Below are positions 1 to 12,400 of a DNA stretch of 64,000 bases, piece after piece. Source of the DNA: Crambe crambe (taxonomy: Eukaryota; Porifera; Demospongiae; Poecilosclerida; Crambeidae); the NCBI GenBank assembly GCA_963924555.1, contig OZ004581.1:4806338-4870337 (forward strand), read 5' to 3'. Every line of letters starts with the position of its first letter. Position 1 is the first letter of the stretch. The notes below the pieces were generated by a model, which was not told the origin of the DNA, ran no database searches, and was given only the letters and a program-made list of their open reading frames with translations. Both the position numbers and the translations under genes were made by a program.

Positions 1-714
1 TCAACCTCAACCAACTCGACTTTCGCTTCTTTTAGGCGCTCTAAAGCAACCTCAACAACTCGAGATACTTCATCATCTAACAGACTATAGTAATACTGAC
101 GAGGAACTCCAATCCTTACACCTTTCAGTGACCGTTTTGTAGGAGAATAAGATGTAATAACTGCTTTGTGAACTTGCTGAACAGTGTGGACATGCTGAGC
201 AAAAATGCCGATAGTATCAGTGGAAGAGAGGGGACACACTGCAGACGTATCGTAAAGCTTTGTGGTTGGACGATATCCTACCACACCACATAAGGCAGCA
301 GGAATACGTATAGAGCCACCTGTGTCAGTACCTAAGGAAAAAGACACCGCATTTATAGCAACAGCAGCAGCACTACCTCCACTAGACCCTCCAGCTATGT
401 ATCCAGATTTGTGGGGATTGTCGACTGCTCCAGTAGTTGGATTTTCAGATGTGATGCCGAAGGCTAGCTCATGCATATTTGTAATGGCAACATTTTTGTG
501 TCCTGCATCTTCCAGGGAACGAACGATAAGAGAATAATCCTTAGGAATCCAGCCTTGCAGGCTTGGTGTTGAGGCTGAAGCTGGCAATCCACACCCTATG
601 TTTGCCTTCACAGCAAACGTCATGTTCTTATCCAGAGGAGCTTCCCCAAGAAATTTTGGGTGGACGATCTCGTTAAAAATGTTCATCTTCTTAGAATCAG
701 CCGAGCAGAAGTAG
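1..714 (-). CDS. Amidase-signature family enzyme, partial (C-terminus beyond left edge)
   Basis: An open minus-strand frame runs from about 714 or 686 to the window edge. It carries the amidase signature: Gly/Ser-rich GGSSGGSAAAVA, then SLGTDTGGSIRIPAALCGVVGYRPT. Counting from the ATG at 686, the Ser-cisSer-Lys triad is visible as Lys27 (AVKAN), the cis-Ser in TDTGGS and the nucleophile Ser in the last GGS. Family members (fatty-acid amide hydrolase, GatA-like amidases) hydrolyse amide bonds; the substrate cannot be told here. The start is uncertain: the frame stays open upstream of the ATG to an acceptor-like TAATAG at 715-720, so 714 may be an internal exon edge and the true start may lie elsewhere. 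The visible part is about 230-240 residues, roughly half of a usual amidase. No stop interrupts it. Confidence 0.85.
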
Positions 715-1627
715 CTATTAGGTAACGATCGTCAGCACATTGCTAGGGGCGGATCTAGCTAGCGTATACGTACGTACGTACGTACGTACGTATAGCCCGG
801 ATTCCGGCCACGCCCATTTTGAGACTGAACCAATGGTTTGGTTGGGGGGCTAGAGAGGGGGCCTCCTCCTACACCTATGATTAGTCTTGCAGGCCACACT
901 ACACCTAAGGCTATGATGATTTAGTTGTAGCCTCACCATTTTGTGAATCTATACAAAAAATATGCACATCATCTGATCCACCTAGTCTCGTGCGTGGGGT
1001 CGGGCCTGCAAGACTATGATCCACCTGGATCAGATGTGCATATTTATTTATTACTTTGCCAATATCGGATACCCGCGCAAGACTACAGGCAAATTAAAAC
1101 TAGTATAATTGTGACACACCCTTTTTTAGTATGACATCATCATCCTCATATCATCATAAGTACATGCAGTTTAGCTATGATCCTATGTCTCCAAAACCAA
1201 CAACAACAACAATAACAGCAACAACAACAAACAAAAAACTGTGTACATGTGCCAGTTCCGAGAGAGCAGCGGTTATGTTGGGAACTTAAGTTCCAGTAAG
1301 TTTCAGACAGCATTGGTTATGTGTGTCAAGCCATAGCTAGGTTGGGAACTGACTGCAAATGAGTGAGTATCATTAAGTCACTTGTGTTGGGCAATGTGAC
1401 AAACTGAAGGCAGATAATTATAACCAGTCTAGTGGCACGCACATATCTATACAGTTAAAGTTAACAACTTGACACAGATAGTTTTAATAGTAGCTAGCTA
1501 TGACTGATACAATCATGTATAATTAGCTAGTGTCATCCCCTTCAGTAAACTTATGATTATCACTGATTTCTGCTTTGTGTGTAAGACCTAACAGTACAGT
1601 TGTAAGATAATAGAGTAAAATAACATC
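715..1627. other. Intergenic region between amidase and receptor gene A
   Basis: No supported gene. It contains an ACGT tetranucleotide run (about 769-792), a small inverted repeat around a CACATC..CTGATCCA core (960-980 against 1026-1042), and a CAA-rich stretch near 1197-1240. Confidence 0.6.
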
Positions 1628-1795
1628 AAAAGCTTCATATCTGTGTGGGAACTTGACTTGCAGAATGAGAGGGTTATTGAGAATCAAAGTTACGTCAGAA
1701 GATCAAGAGAAAGTAAGCAATGAAGCAAAAATAGAGAATACAGATTATTTTGAAACTCTTATAGATAGTAAGCTATAAAAATTCGTCCCTCCATT
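1628..1795 (+). pseudogene. Inverted relic of the gene A cytoplasmic-tail end
   Basis: On the plus strand, 1632-1723 encodes a stretch homologous to the last 30 or so residues of gene B's cytoplasmic tail (shared core E-[VL]-D-L-Q-N-E) and ends in TGA. Gene A itself is on the minus strand and its tail ends at a stop at 1796, exactly where homology to B breaks off. The simplest reading is a micro-inversion of roughly 165 bp that removed the tail end from gene A. A remnant of a further plus-strand paralogue is the alternative. Confidence 0.6.
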
Positions 1796-3441
1796 TTAGC
1801 ATGCTGCAGCTTCTGCACTGACATTTGCTTCTTTTCCATGAAATCCATACTCTTCTTCATCCTCTTCTTTAATAACATTTCGATTTCTTATCACCATCTG
1901 TGGGGTATTCTCTGGTTCCATGGACTCATCATCTTCACTTTGTTTTGTGTTGATGTTTTGCTTATGGATGGGACGACTGCTCACCAATTCAAAAGTGTTA
2001 GAAATGGCAGACCCAAGTGTACTTTCATTGCACCTTACTTCACTGCCTCTGGAAATGTTACTTAGCTTGGAAGATTTCACATCACTAGATGAAGTGGACC
2101 AAATCAGGATTTTTTTCTGGCATTTATTGCAGAGTAGCTTATTCATCCACAATTTCCATTCATTTCGAGCATCTTCAAGTCGCAAGCAATACATCAAGAA
2201 CAGATACAATCCGTGGAAAGCTGTGAGGACGATAAAAATGATCTGTACGATTGTAGCTACTACTAAATTCCTGAATCCTTCAGTGGCAGCAATTCCAGCT
2301 CCCCAGCCAATTCCAAACAGAATGCACAGAGACACAACTACTATAAATCTCTTTCTCATTCTCAGCCATGCAGACTTGTCTTCATCACCAACTTTAGCTC
2401 TGTCTGCCTTACACAGGAGAGAGAAGATGATGAGGAGGAACATTATCCAAATGAAAATGTAGATCACACCAAATGGCCCAATGAGTCCGATGTAAAATGG
2501 AAGACCGTAAGGACGACACCTACATTCATAACAATCATGAAACCTCCAAAATCAATGACGAATACAAAAAGCGCTACATATAATAGCTGAACACATGCCA
2601 TAGTGCTTATAACTGTGCTAAAGCTCACAATTCTTTGTTATAGTAGTTGATCCATTTAGGGCCAATGCACACTCCAGTGATCACAAGAGGTACACCTGAA
2701 AAACATTAGTTGAGAGTTAAACTCCATAACATAGGTGGTGGATCAGGTCAGGCCAGTCAGACCCAGGAAAGGTTGATTATTAGCTAATCAGTGACTGTCA
2801 ATCACTTAATATTGAAAGTGTCCTATGATGCTACAATGTTTTCAATTTCAGGCCTGACCAATCGAACCATACCCAAATTACTTTTATTAATTCTTAATGC
2901 AAGGATGTAGATAAAGGGGGGCTTTGGGAGATAAAGGAGAGACCTTAAACATTTCAGCTAGCTAGACTCCAATGACTATAGCTTCCTTGCTCTATAGAAG
3001 TTATCTACACCCTTGGTTAATGGGCTCATTTCACTCACTCCAAGACAAGATAGCAGCCTTTAGGGCATATCTGTTTTTGAAGAAAGATGGAATTCCAATG
3101 ACAATCACCAAGTAAACATAGAGATCCAAGGCTTCTGCAGCCATTAAGAAGAAAGTAACCAGCATGAAATAATGCACTCCTGCTCCAGCGATTGAACATA
3201 TGATAACATATTTGGTGACTCTTGAGCTGATCATGAATGTAGTGTATATCCCAAGCAAGCTAAAACAGAAGTTGATGAGGAGGGGTGTGTTTTTGGCATG
3301 ACGCAACTTTTTTGAGGAAAGATAAGTAAGAACCGTGATGAAGATACATACAGTGGAGACTGAAACTCCAATGTATGAGAGAGAGGTCAAGGTGTAAACA
3401 ACTGCAGGTGGGGGTGAAATGTCAAACTGGGGACTGACATC
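1796..3441 (-). other. Gene A 7TM domain and cytoplasmic tail
   Basis: Exon 3441-3039 encodes TM1-TM4 (starts DVSPQFD; Cys in [11 protein letters not shown]), 2695-2629 the TM4/ECL2 segment (WINYYNKEL) and 2519-1796 the remainder: ECL2 Cys (CRPYGLPFY, likely disulfide partner), TM5-TM7 and [13 protein letters not shown] after TM7. The tail is acidic, Ser-rich and shorter than in B, ending EANVSAEAAAC. Confidence 0.85.
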
Positions 3442-6400
3442 CTGTAGGAAAAAGGGCAGTGATGGGACAATTCAAGGCTCAATAATTATAGCTAGTAAGT
3501 ATTACATGTCGTAGTGCTGTATGTATGTATATATTCTCCTATTACAATTAGTGTACTTAAACTCCCCCTTCCCCTGAAGTGTTTGATGTGGAAACTTTAA
3601 AATGGGTGTAGAAGTATCTCTGACTTCAGCATATAAGTATTATAGTGTTATAGCATTTTATGCCAGGTTATAATAGGAACTCACCATTAAAATGGCAAAA
3701 TTGGTGAGATGGTCACATTCACATGTCACCATTTCTTCAGTTTCCATAGCAACACTACAGCCTCTACTTGACCAGTCACCGAATCCCTCTAGAGATAAAA
3801 AAAACAACAACAATAACATGAAGTCTCTGCAGTCACACTACTTGCAATAAGCTATGAACACACCATCAGCCAATGGATCCCAGAAATTGCAGGATGCATT
3901 TGTTGCATTCTCAACTTCGGGCCTCTTGGTAAAGTTCAGCATTATAGGATCCTGAAGTCCTTCTACAAACTTGTTGCCAATGGAGACAGATGTGATTATT
4001 CCACCGACTGTAAAGTTGCTTTCGTCATGTTGTAGAAATAAAGATTCTGCTAAGTATATCACATTAATGATCCTTATATCTGACTGGTTCAAATCTATGT
4101 CCTGGAATATGTTATCTGGAATAGCAATAGACGATACTGAATTGTTATCTCTTTCATAACTCAATGATTGTTCTGGAATCTTATCATTATAACTGAGTGA
4201 GTCATATTCCAAAGCAGCACTGAAAGTTAGTCCACTGAATTGATCCACTTGTATATTTCTCGCAGCAAGAGACAGTAAGTGCTTAGACACCATCACACTT
4301 GTCTGATTCTCAGCAATTGGTATATTCAAGCCCACTGCATTAACAACATTCAGTATCCTGCAATAAAAATGAAGAGCATGGCTATTCTAGAGATAAATAT
4401 GCATAGATTTTTTCTTCTTTGACTTTGTTACTAGGGTGACTCAAGTATTTCCAGCAAGCAAATGCCTTGTCTCAGTAGATAATATTTGAGCAAGTATAAC
4501 AGAATTATACCTTGGTTGTCCCACCTTGCACCTCATTAATTTTTTGCACCTCATTTAATATCTGGAACTTTCAGATTTTGGATATTTTTATGATTAATTA
4601 GCAATTGCACAACAACAACTACCAGTATCAGCTACACTGTTCTAGGTTGTTAGTGCTAACTATGAAAAAATTATAAACAACGCAGCATAACCACAACACT
4701 AGCTAATACCATTTTTCTGCACTAATTATCCAGCAGCCCTGGGAAAAAAGTTTGGATGAAAAAAGATGTAGCTATGATCTACAGCGAAACATCTTGTCAA
4801 TCACTGTGTTCAAGTCGAGCCTGAACATGGAGCTTTTTCATTCACTCATCCATTTTGCTAAATGAGCATACATATAATTATACCCAATTGCTTGTGGCTG
4901 GTATTTAACCTAGTCTCTGTATGCAGCCCCATGATATAATGATCACTTGCTTGTGATAAAATACAGCCAGTTGCATGCAAGTTGCAAAATAGAACCACTC
5001 AATGTCAATACCAGTAAAAACTATGTGAGAGAAAAATGCTCTCATTTCAAGGTACCCACTAGTTAATATCAGGGAGTCCATATTGTCACGAGGGTAACTG
5101 GTATACTGTATGTATAATTAGCTATGCTATACTGTATAACCAATGTTGGATCACATGCATCATGCCATAATATTCTCTGGTTGTGCCTGATAGCTGTATA
5201 ACTTCATTCTTATGAGTTGAGTTGCTCTATGCAATAGTAAACTGACCTTGCAGATGCATTGTACTCAGCCTGGCCAGCTTGCAACACAGAAGGATCAACT
5301 GCCATTATATTGTCCACTGTCCCAAGAATATCTTCAGATACCTATCAAATAGGTAAGAAGTGGGTAAAGGGGTGGGCTCAATCTACTAGTTAACATGATT
5401 CCCTTTCAGGTACATTCCCTTCCCAGGGTTTTCATTTAGGATTATACCCAAGGGGGGGGGGGGGGGGGGGGGCAAAATGAAGGTTGAGGAAAATAAGGGG
5501 GGGAAGCATATCTGTTGCACGCGGAAATTTTTTTGCCTAACCACACCCCCACTTTTGCCTGACCACACCCTTTTGGATAAACTGCACCCACTTGATGATA
5601 TTAATGACTTGTGTATTATCAATGGACATTGCCTACACATCATATCACTTATCAATATGTGTGCAGAGGAAGTTATACCAGCTCTAAGAGCTGGTACCAA
5701 TTCCCTGAAATTCTTTGATCTATTCTTTCTAATAGCCTTGGGGGACTCATGCTTATCTAACTAAGAATAGTGCTATAAATATGGAATAGAAGGCTTGTTG
5801 TATTAACTATGTCATTTAGTTAATATTACTGAAATCCCAAGGGGGGCGAACCATTGCCAAGGGGGGGCGAATGCCCCTCCCCTAACTGAACCCCTGCTTC
5901 CCCTATGTACATGCCCCTCCCCATCTGTTGTGGGCACATGCCCCTCCCCCTCTATTGTAGGTACATGCCCCTCCCCATCTGTTGCAGGGGGGGTCGGACA
6001 AGCTTTTCGCGAAATTGGCTCGCAAAGCTTTGCAAGAATAGACGCGCAGTAAAGAATGGTTGGAATGTAATTAACCTGATGTTTGATAGGCTGTTTCTCC
6101 AGGTTTAAGCGTTTGTAGATGATTTTACCTTGGCACAAGAAAGATCTAGTAAGCTAGTTGCTAGAAAGCAAACCAGTTTTAGCTGGGCTTTGAAATTCAG
6201 TTAGCAATTAACCTTTTTCTGAATCTCCAAAACAGGACGGGGGTCAGTCGATTTTCAGAAATCTACCTGTTAGATCTATCTACAGTCCAATTCAAGTTCA
6301 TTCAAAGCGTACATATCTCGAGGAATAGCAACTTCCAAAAATGTATTGAAATTCTATGTGAATAAAAAGTGCCTACTCAGCAATAATTGACCTTGTCCGA

Positions 6401-9400
6401 CCCCCCCTGCATCTGTTGTAGGTACATGCCCCTCCCCATCTGTTTTTGGTACATGTCCCTCCCCATCTGTTGTAGGTACATATGGTGCAAGATTTCATGG
6501 GCTGAAAATCTTCGTGCTAAATCTCTACACATAGAAAATAGTGACAAGATAGACAATTGGCAGCTCTCAGAATATTCTCTCATATTATATTGAGAGCAGT
6601 AATGCACAGACCCTCTTATCCAGTATTAGATGCTATTTCTGCTATATATATGTATGTATGTGATTGCTCTTGGGAAGTACAAGATGTCGTAATCATAACA
6701 CACTGGCCACTTCACAGCTAGCTACAAAGTCATCATTATTATAGATGATGTTCAACTTCCAGAACAAGTATTTAGCTTTACATAATATGGTTCTTCATAT
6801 CATGTGCAGCAATTCTATTGACAAATTCATGGCAACAAACTTAGTAGTAAGATAGCTAATTTTTCAAGTATTAAAATGTATCAGCTGCTAATATCTTACA
6901 TTTCTATCTTGTAATGCCATGGGATTAGAAGCTATTGAGTTCAGAAGAGTTGTCACTACTCCAACTTCAACCGAACCAAGATTCTCTGTGTTGTTGGTGA
7001 TGCTTTCCAGTTTAGAAGCAGCTGCTTCAGGATCACCTAAAAGCTGTACAAAATACATGCATAGCTATGTACATAATCTAATGGGAAAAATATTTTCTTA
7101 GCTCCATGTGAACTAAAGTAGTAGACCATTTATTATTAGTTGTACAGGGAAAGCTTGCTATACAAAGTGGGATCTTTCTATCTGCGACAAGAGGACATTC
7201 AGGCAGTTGAATCTCAATAATACACAGTCTCTATAATAGTATTATTTCAGGGATTCCACATTAAAAGGTTCCTGATCATTCACTTACATCAGCCACTTGG
7301 CATAATCTTCGAGCTGTACTACTGAGATTGCAAGCCATTTGCAGTGGTTCCTCCCACATTCCTCCTGAATTGAAATCTCCTCCACACACTCGAACAGCCT
7401 CTCTCCTCAATGAACCAGCGGAGAGATTTCCACATGGACAAGGTAGAGTCACTACCTCCCCTATAGCAGCCTCAGGCCATTGTATGGTGATGTCAATGCC
7501 TCCAGGCTCAACAGATGGGATGATGGTGTCTTCAGCTTCACAACCATCTATACATAGAGTTCAGCAAATGCCTAGTAGCTACAAATAATGATTGCTTGGG
7601 TAGCTATATCTATATTAAATGCTAAAAGATAAGATTTCCTGAATTATTAAAGATCAACATAAGAAGAGGGTGAGAGGTTATGCTAGTGAACTCAATTAAT
7701 AAACTAACCAAATCTTTGTATGGCAGAGAATGTAACACTAATGCCATTTGTGTTTCTTGAAATCTCATCTATAGCATTCCCAAAGACAGTTTCTAGCAGC
7801 TGAGTTAGTTCTGGACTTCCTCCACTTGAATTCATTAGTGTGACCATGACAGGAACAGTGAAGACATCTGTGTCATTTGAAGAGTTGGTAGGAATCTTTC
7901 CTTGTACAGATGTGATCGTGGCATTACCAATCACAGTACCTGGCAACTGCATCAAAAGCTGTGGGTGGAGGGGTAGTATAAAAATGCAATTCATGTATTT
8001 TCCTGGTTTTAGGACATAGCTAACAGATAGAAAGAGAAGAAGAAGAAGATTAATGTTGCTAGATCAAATGCCACTAGCTACTACTAATTATTAATTTTCT
8101 TTCTGTAGGAAAGGTAAGGGAGGCTGTAATATTTGAGAGAAGTATCTAGTATTATCGATCAATTATGGACGGCAAGAAGATCATACTATGGTCCAGTGTT
8201 TCTTCTTAAAACATTATAAATGATGGCTTAAAAGCTAACAGCACCATAAACTCACCAGATCTATATAGCTAGCTGGCTGCTAAAGTGGACCCTCCCAATT
8301 CAGTTATATATAGGTGGGTGGTGGCAGGATGATAGGAGAGCAGTAACAATTTTGAAAAAAGGATAGTTTGCCTATTTTAGGTGCAGCTGATATTCACTAA
8401 GTTATATGTAGCTTCAGCCATTTTGACTACTCAAAGCCATCACTGTTTAAGAAGTGTTTTATATCTCTCACTTGGTTAATAATGCTATTCATGACATCCT
8501 GTTGGTCCTGCAATGGATCCTGTCTCTTCCTTCTCCTAGTAACTGATTCAATACTCAGTTCAGTTGTGTACTGCACTATGCCTTTAATATTGACCACAAC
8601 TTCATGAGAATCAGCTGTGTTTACAGAGTTTGAAGCATTACAATAGTAGTTCCCTCTGTCTTCAATGTTGACTTCATCCAGCAGCAAGTAAGGCAGCCTC
8701 TCCCCTTCCAGCAGAATTCCATCTTTATACCAGGAGATCTCAGGCTGTGGACTACCAACTACATCACATGTCAAGTTAAGTTTGCCAAATAATGATGGAA
8801 AATCCAGGAGCACTGGAGGCTTTATTATCATGGTCATGGTCTGTTCTCGTTCCATCATAACTACAATAAAGAGCAACTACATATAATTTTCTAGCTCCAG
8901 TCCTATTATGCTACTGTTCTTCAGTGAAGGGCTAATAGCATTATTTTCAAGCAAAATGCTATGGAATTGCTCAATATTATCATAGACTCCCTTCACTGTC
9001 TTCCATGCAATGTACAATATGTAGGTGTGCATAGATTACACCCCTTAAAACCTCTGACACTTTCAGATCTCAAATTTGTCAACACTGAGAGATATCCACT
9101 GTAGCTACCTATGTCACCACACCCACCAGTATGTCACCACACCCACCCTCCCTAATAACGATATTCCTGAACAGGTGGCAAGCAAGGATTGCAAGAGACT
9201 TCATATTATAGACACTGAATTTGTCCAATTCATATTTTTGTCGGGTGTCTTGATTCGGTGGAATGGACTAGTGAAATGGAACAGTGGAATGGAATACTGG
9301 AATGGTGGAATGCTTCAAAGAGCATACCTTATCAAGATCATCCAGCACATTGACATTATTCAGCCTTGGATGTAGCTATAGTGACAGTGGCTTGCTCGTT

Positions 9401-12400
9401 TTGCAGTGCTTTTGCAAGTGCAGTAAATGTAATTAACCTGATATTTAACAGACTCTTTCTCAAGCTTTAAACATTTGCATGCAGATAATTTTACCAGAGC
9501 ACTAGCTAGAAACAGAATGTGTTATCTATCCCTGCTAGTAAGCTAGTTGCTTGCTAGCATAGCAGTTTCAGCTGGATTTTATGCTTTTCTGAATCTCCCA
9601 AACGTTCAATGGGGTTCAGTTGCTGTACAGGTTAGTATGTTAGCAAGCCCGTACGCAGGATTTTGAAAAGGGGGGTTACTAGGTTAATATACATGGAAAA
9701 CCACACCCATTTTAATTACCACACCCCTTTAATTATCAAGAACAAAAATTAATTAGAAATCAAATAATAAACTCGCATTTTCCATTCTACGTGGACGTTT
9801 CTTAAGGAAAAGTTTACACACTTCATCTATAGCTATTTAGTTCACATGAATAAGTGCCAGACCACTAAGTCTCTTCTCAGCGTTTCAGGGCAGATCCAGA
9901 TTTTTCACATTAGCATAAACTGAGTGGGAGAGTAGCAAAAATCCGAAGTAAAGTAAAATATTTGTCTTTCAAGGACTCAGCTCTTGTATCTGGACGATTT
10001 TCCTTAGGAACAGGGATTTCCACCGATAAAATTCTTCATCTTTTTGAAAATAGTAGCTCTTCATTTTTTAAATTATGTAAAGCTAGTTGCACGAGACAAA
10101 GTCATGTGATCGTCACTGTCAAAGTTGTTAACACAATTAATTAAGGGAAACTGTTACTTTGATCATCAAGTTGTTAATTGTGTAACCCAAACAGATTTCT
10201 AATTAATGAATTCATTAATTTCAAAGGGGGGTTACCAGTAACCCCCAAAAACCTCCCTTGTGTACGGGCCTGGTTAGATCTAAGATTCTACAGTCCTGAG
10301 TCCACTCAAAATGAACATGCTAAAAATTGCCTACTCAGCAATAATTGAAAGCTAAAGCTATAAACTTTGACCTTTGACCCAGGATGCTTTGGCTATGCAC
10401 CTGTACTGTACAACCTGAACAGGAGAGCTCTGGCTTGATTCGTCACTGTCAATGATGATAGGAGAGTCAGCACTAGCTGGCTACCAGTTAGAGCCATGGT
10501 AGCTATGATCAGCCCATAGATACACCATGATTAGTCTAACTGCTATAAAAAAAACTGCTAAACTTCACACAACAACCAAATGCCACGTGCTTAAATTTCC
10601 CTCCCGTGCGCGGTATTTTACCTTTTTTGATCTGCCTGCATGCATGTAGCTACGTACCAGGGAACGGGGCTAGGCAGTCAGCGTATGCAAATCGAGCAAG
10701 CCACAGTTGAACGTGCTGGACGATCATGATGAAATATGCCCTTTACGAGCATTCCACCATTCCAGTATTATTCAATTCCACTAGTCCATTCCACCAATCA
10801 AGACACCCATTTTTGTCACAGGAGGAAATTTGTCATACCTTTTGCAGCTATTAGCTAAAGGTTAAAATCCGTGATACGTCATAGCTAGTCACTCTGCAGT
10901 TAGCTACATTGTTTTTGCACTACACATGCCCAGAAAGCCAGAAGGTCTTCACTTTAAATGCTTTCTTCCACAAAAAGAACCAAACACACAAGGCAGTACA
11001 GTTTAAAGAAATTCTATTGCTTATAGCTAATTCAAGGCTAATGGGTGCAGCACCCCGGAAAATCAAAAGAGAAACTGAATGCAAAGTTAGCTTTAGCTAT
11101 AAGTTGCAAGATTGATGGATAGCACCCCCCAATAATTTTTATCTACAGCCTTAATGTCTTAGCTAGCTAATGTATTTTGGGATATAATTATAGGTACACT
11201 TGGACTTTTACTCACCCTTTCCACAGTCTCTTCCACTCCAGTGATCTTCCACACATTCACACAAGTAGCCAGTTCTTAGACTGATGCAGGTACCTTCATT
11301 CAAACATGGATCCTGGGCACAATAATCCATGTAACCTATGAAAGACACGAATAGTTCTCAATTGACAGAGATAAGTCACCTGTTCTACTAGGGAAATGCA
11401 AGCATTGTGGGGGAGAGGGATCATGCATGCTCAGTTTACCCAAGGTTATCATGAAAACTTGTGTTTGCATATGAGGGTGAAAGGTCATCATGGGGTCTCC
11501 TTATAAATTTCAGCCCAATTGCTAATAGTTGTAGAGAGCTTAAGAAGTCCGCTACAGCTGCTAATAGTTATAGAGAGCTAAACAAGTCTCTAATTTTAAA
11601 TTGCACTCAGCTTCGCCTCGTGCCAGTTTTTAATTGCACTGAAGAGCATGTGATTACCCTCTTTTTTACCCATACTAATTTTTACCAAACCATGAAAAAA
11701 TTTTACATGATTGATATCTTACTTTCATTTATCTGTAGGGTGAAGGGCTGGGAAACTACCCTTCTTGCTTTAGTGTCACTCATCACAGAATTTAGCTCAG
11801 CAATGCATGTATAATCCCCCGCATCTCGAAATAGGAGGTCATCAATGATAAGAGTGCTGTTATGAGCTGTTAAAATTGATGGACGAAATGTTGAGTTGAT
11901 AATTTCAGGCATTATTGTGATGCGATGATTGAAGGCAGGCACAATTAGTCTTTCATTATGGAGCCAGAGGATGTTCGGTAAAGGGACTCCATCAGCAACG
12001 CATGTGAATGAAGCTGTGTCTCCTGTTGTCACTTCCAAGCTCTCAGATTGATAAATAAATAGAGGTTCAGCTACATTAAAATACAGAAGGTTCTAGCTTA
12101 GCTACCATGTTCAGCTGGTTTATCATATTTATCATATCATAGAATAATTATTCTCAACATGGCAGCATTTTAAACTAGCTGAAGATGGAAGCATGTATTA
12201 GTACAACTAGCTTACCAATTGTACTAATAAATGCTTCCATGTTCAGCTAATCTTTCGTAATGATGAAGGAGCCACAGGTAAACATAGCTAATCCATTAAA
12301 AAATTTTTTTCATACTTCTACATACGTCATAATACAATGCATGCATGTAGCCAAACCTGTACGGTGAGCTCAAATAGGGTGTTTGATACCATCACAGAAC

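Noticed and set aside
5386..5764. Open frames on both strands across the poly-G tract
   Set aside because: They span low-complexity sequence inside a gene A intron, with no homology or splice support.
7328..7588. Plus-strand frame recurring opposite every HRM exon (also 29724-29984, 40650-40889, 60299-60538)
   Set aside because: The antisense of the conserved HRM exon stays open because of its composition; the sense frame has the domain pattern and splice sites.
11461..11814. 117-codon plus-strand open frame
   Set aside because: It overlaps the Ig5 exon of gene A in antisense, a shadow of real coding sequence plus intron.
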